Shown here: piece by piece, positions 52,917 to 62,264 of the stretch | Numbering within the stretch: position 1 is the stretch's first letter | Layout: each line of letters opens with the position of its first letter | NCBI GenBank assembly: GCA_963377175.1 | Contig: CAUJNA010003001.1 | Span: 990,001-1,054,000, forward strand | DNA length: 64,000 nucleotides | Direction: 5' to 3' | Source of the DNA: Effrenium voratum | Lineage: Eukaryota > Sar > Dinophyceae > Suessiales > Symbiodiniaceae | The notes under the pieces: generated by a model | The model's database searches: none | Seen by the model: the letters and a program-made list of their open reading frames with translations, nothing else | Told to the model about the DNA's origin: nothing | Translations under genes and position numbers: made by a program

Positions 52917-53035
52917 GCCTTGTGGCTTCCAGCCATCCGGTTTCTTAGCCTTTTAGCATTTTAGTGTTCAGTGGTAGTTTCCATTTAGCCCACTAAAAGT
53001 TAAACTTTTAGCGGGGGATCTGAGGGAGGCCCAGA
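52917..53035 (+). repeat. TTAGTGG hairpin element, copy 3
   Basis: Stem CCCACTAAAAG (52989-52999) and CTTTTAGCGGG (53005-53015). It begins about 10 bases after the stop codon of the preceding exon. Confidence 0.65.
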
Positions 53036-53541
53036 TGCCTGACCTCCAGTGGACAGCTTCTTGGTTTTCTTTCTTTTTTTCGGGGGAGGGGGAAGTCCAA
53101 CATCAATCAACAGAAAAGGGGGTCCGTCCCCTTTCCCCTTTCCCGACGGCCACTTGAGATCTGGGCATGTGGCTTACTAAATACGGTTATTGGTTGGCAA
53201 AGGAGCTGCAGTAGGCGGTAGAAGGAACACACACCGCCCTGCTTTTTTTAGGGTCCTGCAGGCCTGATAATTTGTTTCAGGGAACCTCGCCAAGGCAGGG
53301 TCGCGGGAAGTTTCCCTCTGGTTGCAGCAGCACCTTCGGGTCTTTGATACAGTTTCTTTTGGGTGATGTTGGCCGGTAAGGCCATGAATTTTGAGAGTTG
53401 GACCCAGCTCAAAAGTGGTTAGGGGACCTGACTCCCTACCTAAAAGATATCCACCAAAGGGTCCCCAATTATGATTCATTTGCGTATAGGAAGACGTGTC
53501 ATGCCTGTCTTCCTCCGCGCAGTTTTTCTTTTCCGCCGCAG

Positions 53542-53610
53542 GCGGTTTTGGCTGTCCACGGGCCAGAGCAAGGAGGAGGTCGCCGAGCGCTTAGGAAAGG
53601 CGCTCGGGGG
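53542..53610 (+). CDS. Candidate exon, unknown
   Basis: Textbook acceptor (CGCAGTTTTTCTTTTCCGCCGCAG|G), donor TCGGGGG|GTGCGG. It reads RFWLSTGQSKEEVAERLGKA and then LG. High third-position GC. No family assigned. Confidence 0.5.
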
Positions 53611-53707
53611 GTGCGGAGCAGTTCCGCTCGTTGGGTTCCACTTGCTTAGAGGGAGCGTCCCCTGCTGGGGGGGGGGGTTGAAACCCACAAAATTGTTTTT
53701 TGTTATG

Positions 53708-53770
53708 TTCCCCTTGTTGTCTTTAAAGGGAACTTATCACTACTGCAAACATGTTTAACTTTGTCCAGGA
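53708..53770 (+). repeat. CCTGNTGGTTTTAAAGGGAA repeat, copy 3
   Basis: CCCCTTGTTGTCTTTAAAGGGAA, CACTACTGCAAACATGTTT and TTTGTCCAGG match the other copies. Confidence 0.55.
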
Positions 53771-54062
53771 GGCTGGAGTGATGGAAGTTGGGGTTCTCTG
53801 GTTGAACTGGTAAAGTCGCGCCCAGCCAGACAAAAATAATGGAGTTGGAGCTTTTTGGCACAGGTTCAATGAAGCGCCAAGAAGTCAGTGACCTTGCTGA
53901 GGCCTTAAAGGGATCTTGAAATCAATTGGCATTCTTTTTGAGCGACCCCTGACCAGACCTCCGGTGTTGCTTGCTTTGCTAATTTTTTGAAAGAGGGAGC
54001 TACCAAAGAAGGGTGCCATTTGTTTCCCATGGCGACTGGATGTGTTTTTTTCTCCATTCAAG

Positions 54063-54142
54063 GACCAGTGCCGCAGGATAAATTGGACCGCCGCATAAAG
54101 CTGCGCTGTGTGCAAGTCGAGCACTTGGAGCGCTGGATTTGG
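54063..54142 (+). CDS. Candidate exon, unknown
   Basis: Acceptor GATGTGTTTTTTTCTCCATTCAAG, donor ATTTGG|GTACCC. It reads PVPQDKLDRRIKLRCVQVEH and then LERWIW. The frame continues open to 54244 (GGMDLAYLEEVGAGD), so the 3' boundary is uncertain. Confidence 0.45.
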
Positions 54143-54330
54143 GTACCCCCTCTACAAATACCATCCAACGGAGGCATGGACTTGGCATATTTGGAGGAAG
54201 TTGGCGCAGGGGATCGACCCTATGGCAGAAATCGGGGGAAATGAGTTGCGGTCGGCGAGATGAATGGAATGGTGGGAAGGCATGCATCGGATGGAAGGAG
54301 AAGTCCTAGGCTTTCAGTGTACTTTTGTAG

Positions 54331-54457
54331 CCTCTTAGGCAACCTGCGGAAGGCAATCAGGGACTCAGGATTTCTGACCCGAATCTGTGGAGCTCAAAAC
54401 GAGCCGATTTTCGAGAAGCAGCTTCGGATCGAAGATCCACTCCAGTCTGAACAGTGA
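54331..54457 (+). CDS. Candidate exon, possibly terminal
   Basis: Acceptor TTTCAGTGTACTTTTGTAG. It reads LLGNLRKAIRDSGFLTRICG and then NEPIFEKQLRIEDPLQSEQ and TGA. A donor (GAACA|GTGAAC) overlaps the stop, so it may continue. Phase does not match 54142 directly. Confidence 0.43.
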
Positions 54458-54487
54458 ACGTGCATGGGCTTAAAACCATGTTTTTTG

Positions 54488-54565
54488 TTTCCCCTGCTGG
54501 TTTTAAAGGGAATCGATTTGACTACTGGACTTGTTTTTGTTTGTTCTCATTTTTTCCAGGGGGCG
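54488..54565 (+). repeat. CCTGNTGGTTTTAAAGGGAA repeat, copy 4
   Basis: Best preserved copy, ending TTGTTCTCATTTTTTCCAGGGGG, an excellent acceptor-like sequence. Confidence 0.6.
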
Positions 54566-54671
54566 AAGAAGCAAATAGAAGACTAGGGCCTGTTGAACCC
54601 GGTGCGATCCAAAGCCTTCCACTGGATCTTTCCTAGTGCTAAGGGTACAGCCCTGACAGGCTTGTGGCTGG

Positions 54672-55049
54672 GTGACCCAAGCAGCTGGTGCCGCACCAGA
54701 GATCCCTAGGCGCGGAGTGGATCGGAGTGAATTGGCACCGTTTCGTGTTGGCGTCCCGTCTGGTTCCGGGTTGGCTTTGGAGTTTCCTCAGTCGGTTTGT
54801 TGTTGGTTTCTCTTTAAGGTTTTCATTTGTGGGCATGGAGGGGTTTGGGGTCTTCCAGACAAGCAGGGGATCTATTGTGCCGCAGTTTCCACAACCAACT
54901 GGCACAGCACCTTCTTTTGCAAGGGATTTGTTAGGCAGATCCAGTCGAATCGTGTTTGCGTGTGTGTGTGTGTGTGCCTTTTGCTGAAAGCGTATCTTGA
55001 GGTGTGGCTTCCAAAAAAGGCCCATCCGTTTTCGTGGGTTCCGATGTGA
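54672..55049 (+). CDS. Weak coding-like ORF
   Basis: 125 codons; only the first part (RRGVDRSELAPFRVGVPSGS) is well biased. The rest passes through a TG repeat. Boundaries unknown. Confidence 0.22.
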   Translation: MTQAAGAAPEIPRRGVDRSELAPFRVGVPSGSGLALEFPQSVCCWFLFKVFICGHGGVWGLPDKQGIYCAAVSTTNWHSTFFCKGFVRQIQSNRVCVCVCVCLLLKAYLEVWLPKKAHPFSWVPM

Positions 55050-55236
55050 GTGGTGTTATTCAGGTGGATTTATAGGGAAACCACAGAGAACCCCACTACT
55101 TTTTTCTTTTCTTTTTTCGGTGGATGGACAAATTCCCTGCGCACCAGGTGGGATTCGTGGTTTATCAGTTTATCCCAGCATCAAATTGGGCTTCATCTAT
55201 TGCCACTGGTGCCGATCACTGCGGATTTTTTCGCAG

Positions 55237-55346
55237 GGACAGTGACACCAAGAGGGGGGCCTTTCGGGGGCTACGCCTATGGGCCCAGATGGGTTGTTTC
55301 ATTCTCAGACTTAGTTCTTGGGGTTCCTTCAACAAGGAAACTGTTT
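55237..55346 (+). CDS. Candidate exon, glycine/aromatic-rich
   Basis: Acceptor TGCGGATTTTTTCGCAG, donor CTGTTT|GTAGGG. 110 bases; it reads TVTPRGGPFGGYAYGPRWVV and then SFSDLVLGVPSTRKLF. Another frame has a shorter alternative ending GATGG|GTTGTT. Function unknown. Confidence 0.43.
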
Positions 55347-55560
55347 GTAGGGGGTCTGGCCAAGACAAAATTGTCTGGCACGTTGCCAGGCTTAAGATAA
55401 CCGCTTTCACAAGTTGTACGCTTCAACAGCACAAGTTTACTGCAAGGACCAGTCGGGTCAGGGTCGAGTCAAAGCCTTTCCTGGTTGCGTGTGGCTGTGG
55501 AAACCCGCAGACCTGTCCCCCCAAAGGGCTCCTTCATTTGACAGGTTCGGGTTCGTGCAT

Positions 55561-55720
55561 TCAGGTCGGGGAACATGGGTCAAATTTCGTCAGAAGGTGG
55601 TTGTTTCTGCTGTGAGCAACCTGGCGAAGGTCGCCCGTCTCGGAATAGACCCCCCCTTCCCAAACCTCGCTTCGAGGATTTTGGTTATGGGAGGAAGACG
55701 TTGTTGGGGGGTGCTGGTGG
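55561..55720 (+). CDS. Coding-like stretch, boundaries unknown
   Basis: Within a 174-codon frame; GTWVKFRQKVVVSAVSNLAK and LGIDPPFPNLASRILVMGG are protein-like. Several internal GT/AG sites. Uncertain. Confidence 0.27.
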
Positions 55721-55721
55721 G

Positions 55722-55880
55722 GGGAGGACCAAACACGGTCTCCCAAAGGGTGGGTTTGAAAACGGCCCCTGACCGCTGCGTTTTTCGGCTGCCGTACTTG
55801 GGATCTTGGACGAGAGGGTGGGGTGGTGGGGGAGGGGGTGTACCAAACATCGGGGCTCCCAAACGGTGGATTTGTTTATG
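55722..55880 (+). repeat. Direct repeat, about 40 bp
   Basis: 55725-55762 and 55833-55876 share GGACCAAACA, CTCCCAAA and GGTGG-TTTG. Confidence 0.5.
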
Positions 55881-55960
55881 GCAGGGATGGGCCGCAACGA
55901 AGTCCAACCCTCTAAGAACTGAAGGAGCGTTTGGATGAAACCGGTTTTCCACGAGGGCAG

Positions 55961-56065
55961 TGCCGCGCTACGTGGCGGAGTACAACCTCCGCATGCTGAG
56001 CCTCGGCATCGAGCCCTTCCGCCCGGCCCTGCTCTGGAGACGCTACGCCGAGGCGGATCAGCGAG
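55961..56065 (+). CDS. Candidate exon, well supported, unknown protein
   Basis: 105 bases, acceptor ACGAGGGCAG, donor GCGAG|GTGTCC. It reads PRYVAEYNLRMLSLGIEPFR and then PALLWRRYAEADQR, with near-maximal third-position GC. Phase 1 at the end allows joining to a micro-exon at 56280. The donor lies inside the terminal repeat of the element 56065-56253. Confidence 0.55.
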
Positions 56066-56253
56066 GTGTCCTTTTGGTTTGGGCAACAAATCGAGTTGGT
56101 TGGTTTTCCTGGTTAGCTTGGTTAGTTTGGTTAGTTTGGTTAGTTTGGTTGGTTTAGTTGGTTTAGTTTGGTTGGTTTGTTTTGTTTGGATTCCTGGTTT
56201 ACCTGGTGGTTCAATCATAGCCAGTGGGGCATTTATTTTCCAAAAAGGACACC
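56065..56253. mobile_element. GGTGTCC-TIR element filling a candidate intron
   Basis: Left end GGTGTCCTTTTGG, right end CCAAAAAGGACACC, 189 bp. The middle carries a TTGGTTAGT minisatellite (56097-56190). It begins at the last base of the preceding exon. Confidence 0.6.
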
Positions 56254-56279
56254 CACGGTCCAGCGAATGTTTCCGAAAG

Positions 56280-56308
56280 GAAGGCCTTTGGTTCTGTTGA
56301 TCCGGAGG
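56280..56308 (+). CDS. Possible micro-exon
   Basis: Acceptor AATGTTTCCGAAAG, donor CGGAGG|GTGACC. It joins 55961-56065 in phase 1 and adds GRPLVLLIRR. Too short to be sure. Confidence 0.28.
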
Positions 56309-57443
56309 GTGACCTGGGGTTTCTGTGGATGTTTTGAACTATATTGATCACACATGCTTCTCAGGTCGTGGGTTGGTTTGGTTTGTTTTTTGTTTCCCAG
56401 CCTGGAGACCTCGAGGTCCCATTTTGCCCAACATCGCAAGTTCGGAATTGCAGGAGGGAGATTTGGAACAGTTGGTTCCCCACAATTCATAGGTTTCCTT
56501 TTGCTTTCCTCATAAGCCTGCCCAAAAACGGCGACACCGGATTTCATGGGACAAACCCACCTGGAAGCCTCCGAGGGCGTGGACTTTGGTCCGATAGATG
56601 GGCCGCTTTGAGGGGAAGCGCAGTTCATGGTGCATGGCCTGTTGTGCCTGAAGGAGACTGGATGCATTCCAGGTTGAGGGCTTTTGGTTGGATGCCGTCC
56701 AACTAGCGCTGCCTTTGTCCTATTGCTGAATCCAGGCAGGTTCAAGAGGGGTCAACGAATCTAGACGCAGACAGATGAAACATGCTCAGGCATGAAGGCC
56801 CTTTGCTTTAGGATCCGTGTCCCATGTAGGGCTGGTGAAATCATGTCGCCTACCCTGTCTTGCACACAGATTCGGTGAAGAGCTGGTGTTTGTGGGATAG
56901 AGCTAGGGTAAGAAGCGGGCATGGGTGCCTGATGACAGCGCGTCACGCAGAATACCGGCAGAATACCCACCCAGTGGGCTCCTTGCTCCCTTTCATGGAA
57001 CTGAAAAACCTTGACACCGTCTATTTTTTGGCACTGTATCGATTATTTCAAAGATTTGTTTTTCTGAATTGGGACCCTCCCCGTTGATGAACCAGAGCTT
57101 GGCTTGAATGCCAATGGATGTTTTATCCTTTCACTTTTTGGGAAAACCATTTTATTTTTCCACTAGCCCACAACACAAGAGGCAGGGGGTAGCCATCAAG
57201 ATAAGTCCCGGGTGCCCGAGGGGCCATACCTCTTGCGCCAGGATACCGAGGGCCTGTACTTGGAATGCGCGCAGCAGATGCCCTGGAGACAGGCAGGGGC
57301 TCCTGCAAGAAGGGGGGAAATTTGCCTGTTGTGAATGGAGGTTATTTGGGTGCTAAATAGCCAATTGTCACCCAAATTGAAACCAACATGAGCTGGGTCA
57401 TGTTTTCGCAGGTTCTTTTTAAGACGATTTTTCTAGTTGAGAC
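56309..57443. other. No gene recognised
   Basis: Reverse-strand open frames at 56233-56745 show no clear splice structure. Otherwise intron-like. Confidence 0.3.
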
Positions 57444-57863
57444 TTGTTTGAGATTTACGAGAACAGGGGGGGCATTTGTCTCTTTGTCTTTGGAGGGTAT
57501 GCTCAAAGGAGCCCAAAGGACACCGGCCAGTTGAATCGGAAGCTCCTCTTCTGCAAAAGGATGCCTGGGCTCACCGATCAGCGCCCGTGGCGCCGCTTTG
57601 CTCGGAGATATCCCTTCCTCCGGTCTTTGAAGCATAGGATTTTTTTGCTCTGCAGGTTGTTCGAAGCGCGAATACGGAGAATCACAGATTTGTTTTGGTT
57701 TTTTGGGAGAAAGGCTGCGGGGAGGAAGGGTAGCCTCGACAGGCTTGAGAGTAGAAGTGAGTTGCGTGGGGAGTGGCCTTTGGCCACCTTGGTTTGGTCT
57801 TTCGACGAAAATTTGTTTGACTACCTGGGCCTACCTGACTTGAGCATCATCGCCTTGCCCTGA
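57444..57863 (+). CDS. 139-codon ORF, possibly two exons read through
   Basis: The open frame ends LVWSFDENLFDYLGLPDLSI and then IALP and TGA, which is well biased. Inside, a very strong acceptor (GGATTTTTTTGCTCTGCAG at 57655) and donor (GGAAGG|GTAGCC at 57729) define a possible exon reading VVRSANTENHRFVLVFWEKG in another frame. I cannot decide between one ORF and a spliced exon. Confidence 0.3.
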   Translation: MFEIYENRGGICLFVFGGYAQRSPKDTGQLNRKLLFCKRMPGLTDQRPWRRFARRYPFLRSLKHRIFLLCRLFEARIRRITDLFWFFGRKAAGRKGSLDRLESRSELRGEWPLATLVWSFDENLFDYLGLPDLSIIALP

Positions 57864-57988
57864 AACCCACGATGGGGCCGTGTCCAAAACCCCGCCTTGG
57901 CAAGCCTTGGAGGCCGTCTTCAGAAAGCGCAACTACGAGACGGGGGAAGTTACGGCCACTCAGATTTGATGCTAGGAACCCGACCCCC
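57855..57988 (+). CDS. Candidate terminal exon, unknown
   Basis: Starts near the stop of the previous ORF, in another frame. It reads HDGAVSKTPPWQALEAVFRK and then RNYETGEVTATQI and TGA (57986-57988). Good codon bias. Acceptor not certain. Confidence 0.35.
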
Positions 57989-58223
57989 TTTCATAGAGAG
58001 CCACAGGGAATGGGTACGGAAATGGGGATCCAACAAAATCGTTCTTTCCTTGTGGCTTCCCTTTAAAACCACCCAAACACGGGGACCTTAAATGGCCGCA
58101 CATGCCCAAGTTTTACAGGAAAGTAGCGAAAGTTATTTTGTTTGGGGGTGTTGGGCAAATTTCCTGTAGAATGTCCTGCTGGTTCTTAGGCCTGTACAAT
58201 CAAACTTGGCAAAGTGAGGGTAT

Positions 58224-58321
58224 GTTCAAGCTACTTGGTAGGTAGGTTATGGCCGTAGTTACAAGGGAAATCTTCCCAGTTACCCCACTCATAGCCATCC
58301 TACTTGCTAAGTTGGTTGAAC
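58224..58321. repeat. GTTCAAGCTACTT inverted-repeat element
   Basis: The left end GTTCAAGCTACTTGGTAGG and the right end, read in reverse (GTTCAACCAACTTAGCAAGTAGG), match imperfectly. Best-defined copy of the family also at 10721, 38602 and 48652. Confidence 0.6.
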
Positions 58322-58360
58322 CTACAAGGGCCCTTTCCCTTGTCCTAAGATGCGCGGCCA

Positions 58361-58671
58361 GTGTCCAGCCTTTTGACCCGTCTGTTGAAACAAATTGTTT
58401 CGGATCTGGGTGTTTGTGGTGTTTGTTTTCTCGGGACCCTATATTGGCGACACTTTTTAATATTGGGATTTATGTCTTCCAACCTCTTTTGTGCGGGGTG
58501 GTTCCTTCTTGAAAACAGAAGCAACTTGTATATATCTGCACTTTTGATGCTTCACATGGGGGGATCGACCCCTAAGCCAAGTTTTGTCGACTCCTTGGAG
58601 CCCGAACAGGGGGACTCATCGAGTTCCGTTTTGGAGGCAGTTGCACTCAGTCCTGGTCCCGTAGTTCTGAT
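58361..58671 (+). CDS. Candidate membrane-protein exon(s)
   Basis: An open frame with hydrophobic stretches (VCGVCFLGTLYWRHFLILGF) followed by an acidic/serine tail (SLEPEQGDSSSSVLEAVALS) and a strong donor (CTGAT|GTGAGC). The first half is also open in a second hydrophobic frame. Acceptor not identified. Confidence 0.3.
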
Positions 58672-59496
58672 GTGAGCTCATTTATGTGGAGCCATGTCTG
58701 GCGTCTGGTTTCAGGAACACATGCATAACGCCTAGAGATATGGGCATGGCGTTCGTGGGTTCTGGCTGATGATTTTGGGGACACCTAAGGGTGCGATGTT
58801 GCAGAAGATAAGAACCTACCTGACGTTTGACATTTGAAGGTTTCCCAAGTCTGGATCAAAGATTACGCAAACACAAGTCACTGACGATACGTAGTATTGG
58901 TAATGTTGACCACAGATGAATGAGCCCGTCCTATTCATAGGGGCCCCTCCGCTAGTGGTGGTGTACAGAAACAGGTTTTGGTGACTTATCGGCTCTTTCT
59001 AGTTTCCCTACAGGCTCTTCGTCGCATGCATGCAAATAGCAAGCCTCTTGACTCAACTGGCTGAGAAAGCTTGAACTAATTCCCATCCAGCAGCAATCGC
59101 CACTAAACCAGGGACCCACAAATACAATAGGGTTGGTTAATCCGGGGTTCCCGCTACTTGTGGGTTGGGGGATGTGACGGGTCCACCACAATTTTCCTCT
59201 GAGGTTACAGGTATCGCGTCCAACCGCCAGGAGCGGGCTGAACATGTGAATAGGGATGGGCGCTGGGCATTTTGTTTACATGGGGGTAAACGGGTCAGGA
59301 TGTATGAATCATATATATATATACATACATATACATATTATATATATATATATGTGTACATGTATATGTGTGTACATGTGTATATATATATATATTCCCC
59401 CGCCAAGATCCGCGCCTCTGGTTTGCAACCATTGTTGCTGGACAGATGGACCTCCTTTTCTGCGTTTACCGTGCTTATTGGACAGCAGCGTTTGCT
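58672..59496. other. No gene; AT/GT repeats
   Basis: 59310-59392 is a compound ATATAC/GTGTACATG/TATATA repeat. Nothing coding. Confidence 0.4.
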
Positions 59497-59800
59497 TCTT
59501 CATTTTAGGGACCTCTCAGCATTTTGTGTCTCCACAGCCTCAAACCAATGAGAGGTCCTTCAAATTCAGCTTCCAAAGCGCTCCCCAAAAACGTAAGCAA
59601 AACACCTATTTTCTAGAAGTCTTGCAGAACTGCGTGCAAATAATAGAGGAGTACAGCACTTTCTGCTTTCGGGAAGCTGGATTTGAAGGACCCCTCAGCA
59701 TTTTGATTTCGTGTTCCCAGGGCTCAAGACCATGTATTAGGGACTTCTCAGCATTTTGTGTTTCCATCAGCTCAAAACCATATTTTAGCTTCCTGAAGCA
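59497..59800 (+). repeat. AGGGACCTCTCAGCATTTTGTG repeat cluster
   Basis: AGGGACCTCTCAGCATTTTGTGT, GGACCCCTCAGCATTTTG and AGGGACTTCTCAGCATTTTGTGT occur at 59506, 59688 and 59738. Inverted partners such as ATGAGAGGTCC follow. Confidence 0.65.
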
Positions 59801-60080
59801 GACAGTGCTGTACCGTCCCTAACACATAAAAAAGATAACATCATTTAGATGCAAAATCCAGCTGCGCTGTGTGTCTTCGAGCTCGAAGAGCGAGGGCAAA
59901 CCCTATCCGTATGGTATGCCGCTGACGTGTTATTTGCACCAGAAGCTCCTCCTCACCCCCTGCATCACCCGGACACAGGCCGATCCCAAAACATCCCCGA
60001 CATCCCTGGCCTTGCGACGGGCTCCTGATACCACGTTGCCCAACCTTCACCAAACACAATAAGTACCGCGCCCCCGACTG

Positions 60081-60230
60081 TTGCTGGTATCCCCGCCAAC
60101 ATCCTCTACATCCTCGCCAGCTTCACTAGCATCCCCAGCATTCCTGCATCACCGGCGTCCGGGCTTGTCAGCATCCCTTGCATCACCTGCATCCCCTGCA
60201 TCGCGCCAACCCTCCAAAAGTGGCTTCATG
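60081..60230 (+). repeat. CATCCCC/CCTGCATC degenerate minisatellite
   Basis: CATCCCCGCCA, CATCCTC, CATCCCTTGCATCACCTGCATC words repeat irregularly. Confidence 0.5.
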
Positions 60231-60275
60231 AGAGTAGGCTTTGGCGAGGGGATGCCGGGGATGCAATCTTCGGTG

Positions 60276-60370
60276 GGTGGCAAGGGTGGTATGGGTGGCA
60301 AGGGTGGCAAGGGTGGCAAGGGTGGCAAGGGTGGCAAGGGTGGGAAGGGCGGGAAGGGTGGGAAGGGTGC
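60276..60370 (+). repeat. GGCAAGGGTG 10-bp minisatellite
   Basis: About nine units of GGCAAGGGTG, later GGGAAGGGCG. The GKGGKGG frame and its reverse are repeat artefacts. Confidence 0.85.
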
Positions 60371-60399
60371 GATTGGTGTATAGCTTGCTGGAGACAGTT

Positions 60400-60600
60400 T
60401 CTTTTGAGGACCTTTCAACTTTGCCTTTGAAGCCACAAAACAAGGGACCTCTCAACATTGTGTGCTTCCAGACCCAACGTGCTGAAAGGTCCCTTGTTTT
60501 GAGCTATGCAAAAGGCAAGGGGCCTCGCAGCATTTTGTGTTTCACATGTTCAAAATGCTGGGGTGCCTTGTTTTCAGCTTCCCGGATGCGGAAAACACAT
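60400..60600 (+). repeat. AGGGACCTCTCAGCATTTTG hairpin repeats
   Basis: AAGGGACCTCTCAACATTGTGTG pairs with CGTGCTGAAAGGTCCCTT, and GGGGCCTCGCAGCATTTTGTG pairs with CAAAATGCTGGGGTGCC. Confidence 0.65.
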
Positions 60601-61343
60601 GACGTGTACATGCTCTGATAGTAGATGTGCCAGAACCTGCGAATCCAAGTGGAGGCAGCTGGACGAGATGGACTAGAGGATAAGCGGTCCACCTGAAGAA
60701 CTGTGGCTGCACAGCTATTCTCAGCCATTTGATAGCCACCTTAATTGAAGGGCCCCTGGCAAGGGACACCCTTCCCATCAAGGACTCCTAACTTAGAAGC
60801 AAGTTTCGAAGCTACGTGACATCAAAGCTTTGTAGACAACTCTTGGCGAACGAAGAAAGCCCCCGTGGCTATCAACTCAAGAGGGGCGTACACTGCGTCG
60901 AACGTGCTCTGCGCTTTACCTCTCTTGCTAGATTCGCCCAAGCCGTATTGAAACTCAGGGAGATAACGATTCTGAGTCCGACCCTGGACACGTCAATGAC
61001 ACTTCGGCAGTGGTGCGCACTATCCCCCTAGCTTAGACATTTTAGTTGCTGCGATAGACTCTGCATAATCGGTTAGATGATTGCTTTCTCAAAGGTATGT
61101 AGTTTTTGGAAAGAGTGGCGGATGAAGTTGAGGAGAAGGAGGAGGAGGAGGACTATGACCTGGGCGTTTGCACCAATTGAGCCACGTCTTGATGTTGAAG
61201 GCACGCAAGGCGTTTTGTCTGCATGAGTTGAAGATATGTTACCAGGTGATAAATCCAGCTTACCGAATTTTGAGGTATGATGCGCCGGGTTTCCTGGCTG
61301 CAGCATACAGCGCAATCGGATTTTTTGCCCTTGTTTGAGGATA

Positions 61344-61538
61344 ATGAGGGGAAGGGCGGCGGGGGACGAGGAGGAGGAGGCGGAGGAGGAAGAGGATGAG
61401 AAGGAAGAGGGGGAGGATGAGCAGCAGCGGACCGAGGTAGTGAACTACTCCCAGATCCGTCCTCTAGGCCGCCCGGACGCAGCAGCGTTCCGACATGCAT
61501 TTGGGTTCGACCCCGTCAAAAGCGGCTGGTGGACATAA
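61344..61538 (+). CDS. Intronless ORF with acidic tract
   Basis: ATG-started, 64 codons. Residues 10-30 are almost all Glu/Asp (for example EEEEAEEEEDEKEEGEDE), followed by VVNYSQIRPLGRPDAAAFRH and then GFDPVKSGWW. The non-repetitive second half argues that this is more than a GAG repeat. The reverse strand is open too (proline-rich). Function unknown. Confidence 0.35.
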   Translation: MRGRAAGDEEEEAEEEEDEKEEGEDEQQRTEVVNYSQIRPLGRPDAAAFRHAFGFDPVKSGWWT

Positions 61539-61553
61539 TGACACTCCACTCGC

Positions 61554-61748
61554 ATGATGTTCACTAACCCACAATATGATGTTGGAGTCGCGCAATTTGA
61601 GTTGTCCTTGAGGTCCGGATTGAAATCAATCCGGCAGAGACGGCCATTCAAAGACAGGCACGCGGATTTGGGCGAGCTGTTTTCAGGCGTGTTTAGCAGT
61701 TCCACAGTAGTTGGCTTTCACAGAGATCCTGGATCCTTGTACTGCTAG
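61554..61748 (+). CDS. Intronless ORF, unknown
   Basis: 64 codons from ATG to TAG. It reads FTNPQYDVGVAQFELSLRSG and then LGELFSGVFSSSTVVGFHRD. It lies 15 bases after the previous stop. Base use is less GC-biased. The reverse strand is open across it. Could be a remnant of a retrocopy. Confidence 0.27.
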   Translation: MMFTNPQYDVGVAQFELSLRSGLKSIRQRRPFKDRHADLGELFSGVFSSSTVVGFHRDPGSLYC

Positions 61749-61884
61749 GTTTGCCCAAATGCATGTTCGACACAGGGAATCACTTGGCAACGCGACGGCT
61801 TTGCGCACGTGTTTTGTGATTTTTGTTTGTTTTGTGCCGAGTATGTCATGCCTCTTTGGACAGCTGAAGGCTGATGGAGACTTA

Positions 61885-62010
61885 GGTTGTTTACGGGCCC
61901 CTCAGCACTTTTTGCCTTTGAAAGCTGAAAACAAGGGACCTCACAGCATTTTGTGCTTCCACGGGCCCAAAGTGCTGAGAGGTCCATTGCTTTCAGCTTT
62001 ACAAGCGTGA
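61885..62010 (+). repeat. AGGGACCTCACAGCATTTTG hairpin repeat
   Basis: AAGGGACCTCACAGCATTTTGTG and CAAAGTGCTGAGAGGTCCATT form an imperfect hairpin, the same family as 59497 and 60400. Confidence 0.65.
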
Positions 62011-62264
62011 AGGCAGAAACATGTTCTGTTTGAGGGCTTGTGTACAAGCAAAGCGCAACCTCAGTTCTAACAGGTTTCCACGCTTCAGACTGCGGGGCTT
62101 TGAGTTGAGTAGGATCTGAGTTAGAGCTCAACTAGTTTTTTGAAATAGATTTACAAAATAACTAGAGCCCTAATGAGGAAAGGTGGTTGTTTCTTCTAAT
62201 TGGCTTACCCGGAATTCTCAACTTTAAGCAAGAGTTCCTTCTCAAGCAGGTTTTGAACTAAAAT

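Noticed and set aside
60149..60458. Proline/leucine-rich reverse-strand ORFs
   Set aside because: They are the complement of the GGCAAGGGTG minisatellite.
61153..61500. Reverse-strand proline-rich ORF
   Set aside because: It is the shadow of the acidic GAG/GAA tract of the forward ORF.
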